Below, piece by piece: positions 13,079 through 22,338 of a DNA stretch of 33,188 nt. The notes beneath the pieces were generated by a model that worked only from the letters and a program-made list of their open reading frames with translations, had not been told where the DNA came from and did no database searches. Numbering within the stretch: position 1 is the first letter of the stretch; each line of letters begins with the position of its first letter. The DNA lies in NCBI GenBank assembly GCA_017962275.1, contig JAGCVQ010000036.1:1-33188 (forward strand), read 5' to 3'. This DNA is from Bacteroidales bacterium (GTDB taxonomy: Bacteria > Bacteroidota > Bacteroidia > Bacteroidales > WCHB1-69). A program made the translations under genes and the position numbers.

Positions 13079-15448
13079 ATGAAGAAACGTTTTAGCACTT
13101 TTTGTTTGGTAATATGCTGCATGATGGCGGCCGTAGGGACGGCGTGGGCGCAGACCTACATCAACCTCTCAACGTTGACTGGCGACATCACCGTGGGCGA
13201 CGGTTGTACGCTGTCGGGCACACTTGACTACACTTATAAAATCTCCATTGAAGATGGCGCCACAGTGACGCTCTATAATGCGAACATCAATCCTACTAAT
13301 TGGTGGATAGGCGACCATGCCGGCATCACCTGCTTGGGCAACGCCACCCTCAGCATTGTTGGCACAAACACCGTTAGGGGATATCAAGAAAGTTATCCCG
13401 GCATCTATGTGCCAGTGGGCCACACGCTGACCATCCAAGGCGGCATCGGCTCGCTCACTGCCGGCACTATGGGCTATGGCGCGGGCATCGGCGGCGGAAG
13501 ACAAATTAGCTGCGGCAATATCGTCATTGAGGGCGGAAACATCACTGCTATAGGCGGATACTATGCTGCCGGCATCGGCGCTGGTCAAAACGCATCCTGT
13601 GGAACCATCAGCATCACGGGTGGCACCGTCTTTGCCATTGGCGGAGGCGGAGCCTCTAGCCCAGGCTTTGCTGCCGGCATCGGTTCCGGTTACGATCATT
13701 CGTCATGCGGCGCCATCACTATTTCGGGCGGCACCGTCACTGCCACTGGCAGTCGACACGGCTCTGGCATCGGTTCTGGAAAACATAATTCATCATGCTC
13801 TGCCATCAATATTTCGGGCGGTGCCATCACAGCTACAGGCGGAGATGGAGCTGCCGGCATCGGTTCTGGTTACGATTATTCGTCATGCGGCGCTATCAGT
13901 ATTTCGGGCGGCTTCGTCACTGTCCAAGGCGGTGATTCCGGTTCTGGCATCGGCTCTGGAGACGAAAGCTCATCATGCTTTTCCGTTGACATTACGGGTG
14001 GCATCGTCAACGCCACTGGCGGCTCCGATGCTGCCGGCATCGGCTCTGGCGAATGGTCTTCATGCGGTCCCGTCACCATCACCGATGGTGTGACCCTGGT
14101 GACCGCCATCAAGAAAAGCAACATCCACAGTATCGGCAAGGGCGATGAAGGCACCTGCGGCACGGTGACCATCGGCGGCGTGGTCTATTGGGACGGCACA
14201 AACTACCTAAACGGCGGCGGCGATCCACAAACCGGCATCAGAAAGTCTCCCTATTACTACCCGACTCCGGGCCACACCTTGGGAGCAATCCCTTCCGACT
14301 GGACGGTGACGGCCAACGGGCAAACGGTGACGGTGACACCCTATTACGACAACGCCCCGCTGGGCTATGCCTCCATCCCCACAGATGCCGAGGTGGTGCT
14401 GACCCCTCCTAACCCCGACCGCGTGATTTCTGTCACCCTGATCGATCCCTTGACCATCCCGCTCACCTTCGAGGCAAAGGTGGCAGGGGCACAGGTAAGC
14501 TTTCACATTGCAAATGGTGTGGGACTCGTACAGTACAGCACCGATGGCAGCACCTGGAAAACCTACAAGTCCGATTCGACCATCACCCTCACCAACGAAG
14601 GCGACAAGGTCTCTTTCTGCGGCAACAACGCTACCTACGCCATCGAATCCGCAACCAGCAAATTCTCCTGTTCTGCCGGCTGCTATCTCTATGGCAACGT
14701 GATGAGCCTGATCAATTCAGTCGACTTCGCCACCACTACGACTTTGGACGTTCAAGCAAGCCGTTCATTTTACAATTTGTTTTTTAATAACACCAATATT
14801 TATAGTCACGACACCAAGCCGTTACTGCTTCCAGCCACCATACTGAACAACAGTTGCTATGGTATGATGTTCTCTGGCTGCACCAATCTGACCAAGGCAC
14901 CTGAGCTGCCTGCCACGACATTGCAAAACCACTGCTATGAAATGATGTTCTCTGGCTGCACCAATCTGACCAAGGCACCTGAGCTGCCTGCCACGACATT
15001 GCAAACTGCTTGCTATTATGGAATGTTCATCAACTGCACCAGTCTGACCACGCCGCCCGAGCTGCCAGCCACGACGTTGGCAATAAGTTGTTACGACTAT
15101 ATGTTCCACGGTGACACCAGTCTGACCACGGCACCTGAGCTGCCTGCCACGACGTTGGCAACAAGTTGTTATAAAAATATGTTCTATGGCTGCAAGAACT
15201 TGACCTCAGCCCCAGTTCTGCCTGCCACGACACTGACTAATATCTGCTATTCTCAAATGTTTTACGGCTGCACCAAACTGAATAACGTGACCTGCCTCGC
15301 CACTGACATTTCCGCAGATAATTGCACATCGAATTGGCTCAAGAATGTGGCTCCTACGGGCACGTTCACCAAAGCAGCAGCGGCCGACTGGAGTGTGAAA
15401 ACGGACAACGACGGCATCCCCGCCAACTGGCAGGTGGAAAACCAATAG
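13079..15448 (+). CDS. Secreted repeat protein: Gly-rich beta-solenoid-like repeats plus BspA-like repeats
   Basis: 789 residues with signal peptide ending GTAWAQ. Residues about 134-370 hold about seven repeats of about 30 residues with pattern (A/G)xGIGSGxxxSSCGxIxISGGxVxATGG, like a parallel beta-helix with one Cys per turn. A linker of beta-sandwich type follows. Residues 593-748 hold six 26-residue repeats starting CYxxMFxGCTxLTxAPELPATTL, a BspA/leucine-rich-like surface repeat. Adjacent DNA copies of the 26-mer are nearly identical (14855-15010), indicating recent duplication or gene conversion. There is no recognised C-terminal sorting domain. A role in adhesion or host contact is inferred from the family. 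The next gene follows after 52 bases with a similar signal peptide, so the two are probably co-transcribed. Confidence 0.85.
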   Translation: MKKRFSTFCLVICCMMAAVGTAWAQTYINLSTLTGDITVGDGCTLSGTLDYTYKISIEDGATVTLYNANINPTNWWIGDHAGITCLGNATLSIVGTNTVRGYQESYPGIYVPVGHTLTIQGGIGSLTAGTMGYGAGIGGGRQISCGNIVIEGGNITAIGGYYAAGIGAGQNASCGTISITGGTVFAIGGGGASSPGFAAGIGSGYDHSSCGAITISGGTVTATGSRHGSGIGSGKHNSSCSAINISGGAITATGGDGAAGIGSGYDYSSCGAISISGGFVTVQGGDSGSGIGSGDESSSCFSVDITGGIVNATGGSDAAGIGSGEWSSCGPVTITDGVTLVTAIKKSNIHSIGKGDEGTCGTVTIGGVVYWDGTNYLNGGGDPQTGIRKSPYYYPTPGHTLGAIPSDWTVTANGQTVTVTPYYDNAPLGYASIPTDAEVVLTPPNPDRVISVTLIDPLTIPLTFEAKVAGAQVSFHIANGVGLVQYSTDGSTWKTYKSDSTITLTNEGDKVSFCGNNATYAIESATSKFSCSAGCYLYGNVMSLINSVDFATTTTLDVQASRSFYNLFFNNTNIYSHDTKPLLLPATILNNSCYGMMFSGCTNLTKAPELPATTLQNHCYEMMFSGCTNLTKAPELPATTLQTACYYGMFINCTSLTTPPELPATTLAISCYDYMFHGDTSLTTAPELPATTLATSCYKNMFYGCKNLTSAPVLPATTLTNICYSQMFYGCTKLNNVTCLATDISADNCTSNWLKNVAPTGTFTKAAAADWSVKTDNDGIPANWQVENQ
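14855..15322 (+). repeat. 78-bp intragenic tandem repeats (26-residue BspA-like units)
   Basis: Six in-frame units of 78 bases each start at TGC of CYxxMF. Units 1 and 2 (14855, 14933) are almost identical at DNA level over more than 60 bases; later units diverge progressively. Unit 4 lacks the second Cys (HGDTSL instead of GCTxL). Confidence 0.85.
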
Positions 15449-15500
15449 TCCTTATTTTGAGATGAGATTAAACGTTATGAAACAAGAAACACGATATACA

Positions 15501-18500
15501 ATGAAATACTTAACAAAACAGATTCTGGTTATCGCGATAATGATTTTCGGCACGATGGGCGCGTGGGCGCAGACCGTGACAAAGCTGACCAACGGTTCCT
15601 GGAAATTCACCATGCCAAACGGCGACCGAACGCTGAACGTTGTACAAATTCAGGAGTGTGGATTGGTTTGGCAGATTGACGGGCAACCTGTGCCTACAGA
15701 AGGCGTGAGCGGCTACGTCGGCTACGGAAGCCTCGTCACGTTCCCCACGCTCAAGAATGAAAACGAAGTTAGCGTGCGCTATGGCTCCACCAACACTGCC
15801 GTGGCCACCATAAACAACGCAAACGGCAATGAAATAACGCTTGTAGGTGCCGGCACAACGACCATCTACGCCGTCCACGACGCCGACGAGAACTACCTCT
15901 ACGATTCGGCCTACTACACGCTCACGGTCAAGGCTTCCTACACGCTGACTTTGACATCCAATCCTCCCAGTGGAAATGCAGGCCATTTGGAGCTGGACAG
16001 TGTGAATCACGCTCTCCCAGCCGGTGTGGTTGCGGGTGACGCCCCGTATAAATATATTGTGGATCCCGGAACCACGGTGAAGGTTAATGCTGTTCCTGCC
16101 CCGCACTATCACCTTGCTGCTTGGAACAACACTGGTGGCAACGCTCTGCAGCAGGAGGTCACCATTACCCAGAACACGGTAATCACCGGTGTCTTTGCTA
16201 TCGACACGTTCACCCTGACGCTCCAAACCAACGACATAAACAAGGGTACTGTGGAAGTTACGAATCATAACGAGGCTATCGTTTCTCATGCTCCTGATGC
16301 TAACGGCACAAGCACCCATAAGGTCAACCACGGCGCAGAGGTGATCATCCAGGCCACGCCGGTGACTCACTACCATCTGGAGTCCTGGAGCAACGGGGCT
16401 ACGGTCAACACGGACGACACGATCCACGTCAATGTGACCACGGACAGCACCATCACGGCGAACTTCGCTATCGACAGCTTTGCTATCACCGCAGTTTCGG
16501 ATCCCGAACATGGTGGCTATGTGAGTGGCACTGCAGGCAATCAAAGCTTCGAAAATGGTATTTTTTACGGCTACGGCACTGAGATCACTTTGACCGCCAC
16601 TCCTAACCTGGGTTATCACTTTGTGAACTGGACCAACAATGAAGAGGAAGTAGTTTCGACCGTGCCCTCTTTCAATTTTATGGTGACCGATGAAAGCGAA
16701 TATATGGCGCACTTCGCCATCAACACCTATACTGTTGCCGCACTGGTCAACCCGGAGAGCAGCGGAAGCGTGGACGGCACGGGCACTTACAACCAAGGCG
16801 CCACCGTCACTCTGACGGCAACTCCCGCCACGGGCTACCACTTCGTGAACTGGACCAAAGGTGACGAGGTGGTTTCGGCCGATGCCACCTACAGCTTCAC
16901 AGTGACGCATGACTCCTCCTTTGTGGCCAACTTCGCCATCAACACCTACACCATCGCCGCCACGTTCAACCCGGCGAACAGTGGCACCGTTACAGGAGCG
17001 GGCACCTACAACTACGGTGCTACTTGCACCCTGACAGCTACACCGGCTGAAGGCTACCACTTCGTGAACTGGACGAAAGGGGGCACCGAGGTCTCGACTG
17101 AAGACTCCTACACCTTCACTGTGACGAAAGACTCCTCCTTTGTGGCCAACTTCGCCATCAACACCTACAACTTGACACTGAACGACAACGGCAACGGCTC
17201 TGCGGCCGTGAAGAGTCCGCTCCCCGCCGGCGTGACTGACAACCAGGACGGCACCTACACCGTCAACCACGGCACCACGGTGACCGTCGAGGCCACACCA
17301 AACGAGCATTACCATTTGACTGGCTGGAGCAATATCACCGGCACTGCTTTGCAGCAGACTTTCGCTGTCACCAAGGACAGCACCATCACCGCCTCCTTTG
17401 CTATCAACATCTACACCTTGACGCTGACCGCCGACGGCAACGGTACGGTGGCTTTGGATGGACTCAACATCGAAACCTTCAACAACTTCCACTCTGGCCA
17501 ATCCGATTATACGGGTGAAAACATCAAACTCCATGAGGATAACCCTCTCGACGGTGGATTTCAGATTTGGCATAATAATTTTATGATATACTATTATTAT
17601 ACAGCCACCATCACCTCAATGAACGGTGAAAATATCACCAAAGTGGAGCTCACACGAGGCAGTACAAGTTGTTACCAAGGCTTCTATAATGACCTCGATC
17701 GCTTAACCGTTAATCATGGCACCCTCAGCGTCAATGGTGATATGGCTACCATCACCGGCATCAACGCCAGCAGTCTGACCATCGGAGCACAGCTTCAGAC
17801 TGATATCAGGATTGGAAAGGTCAAGGTTTATTACGGCACCCCGCCAGAGGGCATTACTGAATACACCGAGAACAACGCAATTGTGGCGAACAAGTACAAT
17901 GTTGCTCACGGCACAGCGCTGACCGTCAAAGCTACCGCCGCACAGCTGCACCACGTGGCGGGCTGGAGCGACGAGGAGCAAAACAACCTCTCTGCTGTGG
18001 CCACCTACAGTGATTACGCCGTGACGAATCCCGACAGGTTCCCCTCCAAATCGTCCATCCATGTTACCGTGACGGGCGACACCACGATGATGGCCACCTT
18101 CTACCTCAACAGCTATGAGGTGAACGCCAGCGTGGCCAATGGTCAGAGCGAGCTCGGCACCGTGCAGATTGCCTACACCGATGCCAACAATCAGGCGCAG
18201 ACCATTGCGACCACCGCGACCGTGACCAGCGTTCAGGCTACCGCTTTGGGCGGCAGCACAAGTACTGTCACTGCCATGCCCAACTACGGATACGTATTCA
18301 GCAACTGGAGCGACAATGTGACCGACAACCCGCGCACCACCTCCGAGGCGGCTAACTACACGGCTAACTTCGATTTCGACCAGTTTACCGTCACTGCTGT
18401 TGTGGCCAATGGTCAGAACGCTATGGGTACGGCCAGCGGTACCGCCACGGTGAATTACCTGAGCAACGTCACCCTGACGGCTCAGCCCGCAGACGGCCAC

Positions 18501-20159
18501 CGCTTCGTGAATTGGATCGAGGCCGACACAATCTACAGTACCGATGCCACCATCGAGGTGCTGGCTTTGAGCAACCGCACCCTGACCGCCAACTTCGCCA
18601 TTACGCCTGCCGAACTTTCTTGGAACCCCGATGCTTTCACAGGTTACACCTACATCGATTTCAACAACTACAAACCCACGCTCGACAACCCGCACAACGT
18701 GAACGTCCGTTACGGTCTTGTAGAGAATGTCCCCTCCGTCAAGGTCAACCCGGAAACCGGTTATATTTCCAACAGTTTCAACGCTCCCATTTTATACACT
18801 CCGGGGACCTACCATGTCTATGCAGTACACGAAACCGACCAGACCTACTACTACGATTCGGTGGTCTATACCCTTAATGTGAACCGATCTGCCTTAGTAA
18901 GCGTGTCGCAAAACATTGAAGAGGGAGGCAGCATCGCTTTTGTGGGCGCAGAGAACGACCTTACCCACAGTTATTCCATCGGCAACGCCATGATAGCTTA
19001 CTTGGCACCTGGCGCCAACTTCAAGGCTACCGCAGATGCCAACGATGGTTACCACTTCAGCAAATGGCAGACGGGAAACAACGTCACCGGCTATACCGAC
19101 TTTGCTTCTACCAATACCACCACCTACACCGCTCCCGCGGAAATCACCGGTATATTCACCGACGGTCTCAAGGCCGTGTTCGATACCAACACCTATGCTT
19201 TGAACGTGGAGAGCGCCAACTTGGAGATGGGTAGCGGCAACGGCAGCACCACCGCCAAGCACTTCCTCAACTACGAGATCAGCGCCACCCCGAACACGGG
19301 TTACCACTTCGTGCAGTGGAACGACGGCAACACCGCTAATCCGCGCACCGTGACCCTCACCAGCGACAGCACCTTCACCGCTTCCTTCGCCCCCAACAGC
19401 TACACCATCACCTACATGGACGGGGAGACGGAACTGAATGTGGACACCTTCGACTACAAGCAGCCCATCACCGAATACACCAGTTCGAAAACCGGATGGG
19501 ATTTCATCGGATGGAGCCCGGCCGTGCCCGACCTCATGCCCGCCGAGAACCTGACGGTGTATGCACAGTGGTTCTATATCTGTCATCCCGTCACGGATAT
19601 CGACAACAACACCTATTCCTCTGTCAATATCGGCAACATCTGCTGGATGACCTCCAATATGAGGGCCACCCACTATGCCGACGGGCAGCGTGAGATAGCG
19701 AACATTTACGTGTATGCAACCCCGCTCCACCCGAATGCGGATGAGAACTTGCTCCTCTTCGGCCGCCTGTACGATTGGTATGACGCACTTGACGCCAGCA
19801 GACCGACCAAATCCGCCCAAGTGCAGGGTATCTGCCCCGATGGTTGGGTCATTCCCAACGAGGAAGACTTCGAGACCCTCAACCACGTAAATCTTCACAC
19901 CCTGCTCTCCTCCAACTACTGGGTGTACAACAATGGCGATAACAGCACCGACTTCGATTTGAGACCCTCGGGCACGTACAACATCACCCTTTCCCGATAC
20001 GAAGAGCTGCTCAGCAGTGCCTATTTGTGGTCTGCCACCGCCACCAGCGCGACGGAAGCCCACTGCCACGAAGCAAACTGTCACTGCAACGACACGCTCC
20101 TCAACCTCATCCGCAACAAAGAGAACGCCTTCAGCGTGCGCTGCGTCAAGAAACCGTAA
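15501..20159 (+). CDS. Large secreted protein with divergent InlB B-repeats and a C-terminal FISUMP domain
   Basis: 1,552 residues from ATG 15501 (MKYLTKQILVIAIMIF), which gives a normal signal peptide ending GAWAQ; the in-frame ATGs at 15462 and 15478 would only add a charged tail. After an N-terminal Ig-like domain come many divergent InlB B-type repeats, each built around GATVTLTATPATGYHFVNW and ending FVANFAINTY. A non-repeat insert of about 130 residues (about 652-781, with IGKVKVYYG at its end) interrupts one repeat. A second Ig-like domain (ELSWNPDAF..., about 1034-1130) resembles the N-terminal one. A classical Listeria-Bacteroides repeat (1301-1360) precedes a FISUMP domain (1361-1552; NICWMTSNM, GRLYDWYDA, CPDGWVIPN, AFSVRCVK). 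Families point to a cell-surface or secreted protein; its binding partner is unknown. Confidence 0.87.
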   Translation: MKYLTKQILVIAIMIFGTMGAWAQTVTKLTNGSWKFTMPNGDRTLNVVQIQECGLVWQIDGQPVPTEGVSGYVGYGSLVTFPTLKNENEVSVRYGSTNTAVATINNANGNEITLVGAGTTTIYAVHDADENYLYDSAYYTLTVKASYTLTLTSNPPSGNAGHLELDSVNHALPAGVVAGDAPYKYIVDPGTTVKVNAVPAPHYHLAAWNNTGGNALQQEVTITQNTVITGVFAIDTFTLTLQTNDINKGTVEVTNHNEAIVSHAPDANGTSTHKVNHGAEVIIQATPVTHYHLESWSNGATVNTDDTIHVNVTTDSTITANFAIDSFAITAVSDPEHGGYVSGTAGNQSFENGIFYGYGTEITLTATPNLGYHFVNWTNNEEEVVSTVPSFNFMVTDESEYMAHFAINTYTVAALVNPESSGSVDGTGTYNQGATVTLTATPATGYHFVNWTKGDEVVSADATYSFTVTHDSSFVANFAINTYTIAATFNPANSGTVTGAGTYNYGATCTLTATPAEGYHFVNWTKGGTEVSTEDSYTFTVTKDSSFVANFAINTYNLTLNDNGNGSAAVKSPLPAGVTDNQDGTYTVNHGTTVTVEATPNEHYHLTGWSNITGTALQQTFAVTKDSTITASFAINIYTLTLTADGNGTVALDGLNIETFNNFHSGQSDYTGENIKLHEDNPLDGGFQIWHNNFMIYYYYTATITSMNGENITKVELTRGSTSCYQGFYNDLDRLTVNHGTLSVNGDMATITGINASSLTIGAQLQTDIRIGKVKVYYGTPPEGITEYTENNAIVANKYNVAHGTALTVKATAAQLHHVAGWSDEEQNNLSAVATYSDYAVTNPDRFPSKSSIHVTVTGDTTMMATFYLNSYEVNASVANGQSELGTVQIAYTDANNQAQTIATTATVTSVQATALGGSTSTVTAMPNYGYVFSNWSDNVTDNPRTTSEAANYTANFDFDQFTVTAVVANGQNAMGTASGTATVNYLSNVTLTAQPADGHRFVNWIEADTIYSTDATIEVLALSNRTLTANFAITPAELSWNPDAFTGYTYIDFNNYKPTLDNPHNVNVRYGLVENVPSVKVNPETGYISNSFNAPILYTPGTYHVYAVHETDQTYYYDSVVYTLNVNRSALVSVSQNIEEGGSIAFVGAENDLTHSYSIGNAMIAYLAPGANFKATADANDGYHFSKWQTGNNVTGYTDFASTNTTTYTAPAEITGIFTDGLKAVFDTNTYALNVESANLEMGSGNGSTTAKHFLNYEISATPNTGYHFVQWNDGNTANPRTVTLTSDSTFTASFAPNSYTITYMDGETELNVDTFDYKQPITEYTSSKTGWDFIGWSPAVPDLMPAENLTVYAQWFYICHPVTDIDNNTYSSVNIGNICWMTSNMRATHYADGQREIANIYVYATPLHPNADENLLLFGRLYDWYDALDASRPTKSAQVQGICPDGWVIPNEEDFETLNHVNLHTLLSSNYWVYNNGDNSTDFDLRPSGTYNITLSRYEELLSSAYLWSATATSATEAHCHEANCHCNDTLLNLIRNKENAFSVRCVKKP

Positions 20160-20183
20160 TCTTGCGTCGCATAGGCACAAAAA

Positions 20184-20215
20184 GAAAACGGAATCTCGTA
20201 AGAGGTTCCGTTTTC
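20184..20215. terminator. Bidirectional terminator between converging genes
   Basis: GAAAACGGAATCTC (20184-20197), tetraloop GTAA, GAGGTTCCGTTTTC (20202-20215): a 14-bp stem with one G-U-type mismatch, with an A-tract on the left and a T-tract on the right. It lies 25 bases after the FISUMP gene stop and 8 bases from the S41 gene stop, so it can serve both strands. Confidence 0.92.
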
Positions 20216-20222
20216 TTTGTGA

Positions 20223-21287
20223 TTACCGTTTAGCAATCGGGGGAGTGTCGCCGCCGCCGGATTGGATCCAGTCGGCCGCGGTTTCGATGATGTTGTCCTT
20301 GCCTTGCGCCACGGCTTCGGGTTCGAGGAGCACATACACATCCGGCGGAACGCCGTTTTCGTAGTTGCCACCGTCAAGGGCGATGGTGCGGGAGCAGCTG
20401 AAACGATAGAACCAGCCGTTGGGCAGCGCACCGCCGTTGGGAAGTCCCGTGCCGCCGCCAGTGTAGTCACCGAACAACTTCACGTTGTCGAACGCCTGCG
20501 TGGCGAGGGAGAAGAAAGTGGTAGCGCTGAAAGAGCCACGGTCAACCAAGACGGCCACCGGTTTGAGGTAAGGATTGTTCTTGCCCAAAACGCTGGTATC
20601 CGGGGCGAACTCGTCCACGAGCGGGGTGAAATCGTTGTGGGCCGGACCCGCCTTGTGCTGCACGGAATAGATCTTCTGGTGGTGGCAGTCGAAAAGGCTC
20701 ATCAGTTCCGCCACATTCGAGACGCTGCCGCCGCCGTTCTGACGCAAGTCGAGAATCAGGCCGTCGCAGTCTTTATACCGATCCATCACATATTTCAGGT
20801 CATCGTCGGTAAGGCTTGAAGAGAAAGAGGAATAGCGGACGTAAGCCACCTTGCCGTCACGGATGGCATTGTGTCTCAGCGAGCCCGTCTGGTGACCTTG
20901 CAGGGTCAGATAGTTGAGCATAACCAAGTCCGCATCGAAACAGTTATGCGCGCTCATCCAATAGGAGATGGTGTCGCTGCGCATGATGTCGAAATCATTC
21001 CACAGGTTGGTGTGACCGTCGCGCAGGGTGTTGAGCATGGCGGAGCAAACGCGGAAGAGGCTGTCGTCGCTCATCTCGTCATAGACCATCGGACGGTAAA
21101 CGGCATAGACTGAATCCCAGTCCACCCCTTTCACATCGAAGAAGGTGTAGAGTTGGTCCACGCGATTCCACAGGTATTCGAAGACATTGGTGGGGGTGTC
21201 GGGCTCGTCTTTCGCCAAAAACAGACGTTCGCAAGAGGAAAGAGCCATTGCCAAAAGGCAGATTATAAGGATATTGAACTTTTTCAT
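20223..21287 (-). CDS. S41 family peptidase lipoprotein (tricorn/CtpA-like)
   Basis: 354 residues with lipoprotein signal MKKFNILIICLLAMALSSC (Cys19). The N-terminal S41 helical part contains the conserved DGHTN (90-94). The protease core follows: GKVAYVRYSSF, LILDLRQNGGG (177-187), and the nucleophile region VLVDRGSFSATTF (247-257), with Ser252 or Ser254 as candidate. The CtpA-type catalytic lysine motif (GKG) is replaced by TGGGTG (276-281), so this is closer to S41B/tricorn-like or other Bacteroidota S41 proteins that use His instead of Lys. No PDZ domain is evident. The likely location is the periplasm or outer-membrane face. It follows the outer-membrane protein gene by 12 bases in one operon. 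Confidence 0.9.
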   Translation of the reverse strand: MKKFNILIICLLAMALSSCERLFLAKDEPDTPTNVFEYLWNRVDQLYTFFDVKGVDWDSVYAVYRPMVYDEMSDDSLFRVCSAMLNTLRDGHTNLWNDFDIMRSDTISYWMSAHNCFDADLVMLNYLTLQGHQTGSLRHNAIRDGKVAYVRYSSFSSSLTDDDLKYVMDRYKDCDGLILDLRQNGGGSVSNVAELMSLFDCHHQKIYSVQHKAGPAHNDFTPLVDEFAPDTSVLGKNNPYLKPVAVLVDRGSFSATTFFSLATQAFDNVKLFGDYTGGGTGLPNGGALPNGWFYRFSCSRTIALDGGNYENGVPPDVYVLLEPEAVAQGKDNIIETAADWIQSGGGDTPPIAKR

Positions 21288-21299
21288 AGCGGTGTGGAA

Positions 21300-22127
21300 T
21301 TATATTTTGAACATGAATGTTAAATAACCGGATCGGGTGGCGCGGTCATACCGATAAGCCCCTTTCTTGCCTGTGGAGAAGAGGTCCACGCGATGGCCGA
21401 AGGCAATGCGGTTTCCGTTGCGCAGGTTGAGGGTGAGCCCCAAGTCGTAGGAGTAGCCCGGAAACCACTTGTTCACCGGCTCATTCTGACGGGTCAGCAG
21501 TTCCATCACGCTCTCATCGTTCAAGGGCGGTTGCACGTAGGCGAATCCGGGACGGGAACCGAAGGCGAACACCGGCAACGAGACCCTGAGGGAGGCCGTC
21601 AGCCACGGGCGGGTGTTGTCCTTCTTGTCGTACGCGAAATCGCACTGCACCAGCTCCTCAAGGGAGGCGACGCCGAAGATGCTTATCGTGGTCTGGGCAT
21701 TCTGCAGATCGGAGATGAGTTTCAGATCCATGAAGCCGCCTATGGACGCGCCGGTCCAGAAATGCCAGCGGCCGGCGGAAGGTTTCAGGCAACTGTACAA
21801 GAACTCCAGGTCGGCGTAAAAATAGTGCGCGGAGCCCGTGGGTTCGATCAGCAAGTTGTGCATCCATCCAAAATCGTGCTGGATATGACAACGTTTCCAC
21901 TCATCGGTGAAGCCGCCATGGATGTCGGTTGTCAAACCGCCGAACTTATAAGGGAGGACGCTTTTCTCGACGAAGCTGCTGCCACCCAGGTTTCCTCCGA
22001 AATTGAGGAAGAAGGAATTCCCTTTGCCGCGGGTGGTGTCGCTCTGCGCGAAGACGTTCCCGCCCAACGCCAGCAGTCCCAGCACGACCAGGGATTTCAG
22101 AAGTAGTTTCTTGTGATTCATAAACAT
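21300..22127 (-). CDS. Outer-membrane beta-barrel-like protein, unknown function
   Basis: 275 residues with signal peptide ending GGNVFA before QSDTT. The mature part alternates aromatic and glycine-rich strands (FLNFGGNLGGSSF, HYFYADLEFLYS, FWTGASIGGFMDLK, YDLGLTLNLRNGNRIAFGH) and ends GYLTFMFKI, with a penultimate-hydrophobic end like a barrel strand. I do not recognise a named family. ATG 22127 or 22121 are both possible. It is the first gene of a two-gene operon with the S41 lipoprotein, so the two may work at the outer membrane together; this is inferred from spacing only. Confidence 0.78.
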   Translation of the reverse strand: MFMNHKKLLLKSLVVLGLLALGGNVFAQSDTTRGKGNSFFLNFGGNLGGSSFVEKSVLPYKFGGLTTDIHGGFTDEWKRCHIQHDFGWMHNLLIEPTGSAHYFYADLEFLYSCLKPSAGRWHFWTGASIGGFMDLKLISDLQNAQTTISIFGVASLEELVQCDFAYDKKDNTRPWLTASLRVSLPVFAFGSRPGFAYVQPPLNDESVMELLTRQNEPVNKWFPGYSYDLGLTLNLRNGNRIAFGHRVDLFSTGKKGAYRYDRATRSGYLTFMFKI

Positions 22128-22146
22128 GTTGTTTTAAATTCGGCGG

Positions 22147-22154
22147 CGAAAGTA
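22147..22154 (-). promoter_or_regulatory. Probable -7 box for the outer-membrane protein/S41 operon
   Basis: TACTTTCG on the minus strand (22154 to 22147) is one base from TAnnTTTG and lies about 20 bases before the start codon. TTG-containing units of a GGTTCAA heptad lie upstream but without ideal spacing. Confidence 0.45.
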
Positions 22155-22163
22155 CAAAAATTT

Positions 22164-22242
22164 AGTTCAAGGTTCAAGGTTCCAAAAGACCAATAACCCT
22201 ATAACCCTATAACCATGTAACCCTAAAACCGCGTAACCGCAT
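22164..22242. repeat. Heptad/octad arrays in the divergent spacer
   Basis: A short GGTTCAA array (about 22164-22183) is followed by ATAACCCT units and decaying AACC-containing units up to about 22242. This spacer lies between two divergent genes, so here the repeat is not at a gene 3' end. Confidence 0.8.
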
Positions 22243-22307
22243 CAACATTTTTATTTTAGCGCCCTGCTTTTGATAATATTGCCATGACAACATAAAATAA
22301 AAAATTG

Positions 22308-22315
22308 TATCTTTG
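22308..22315 (+). promoter_or_regulatory. Bacteroidota -7 promoter box for rnfB
   Basis: TATCTTTG followed by CAG, an exact TAnnTTTG match, 23 bases before the rnfB start. No clear -33 TTTG at the usual spacing. Confidence 0.72.
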
Positions 22316-22338
22316 CAGTTTGAAAAATTAACGAGCTT

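Noticed and set aside
15510..17573. 687-codon minus-strand ORF opposite the InlB/FISUMP gene
   Set aside because: It is antisense to a repeat protein with a signal peptide; repeated, low-complexity antisense translation, no recognisable domain.
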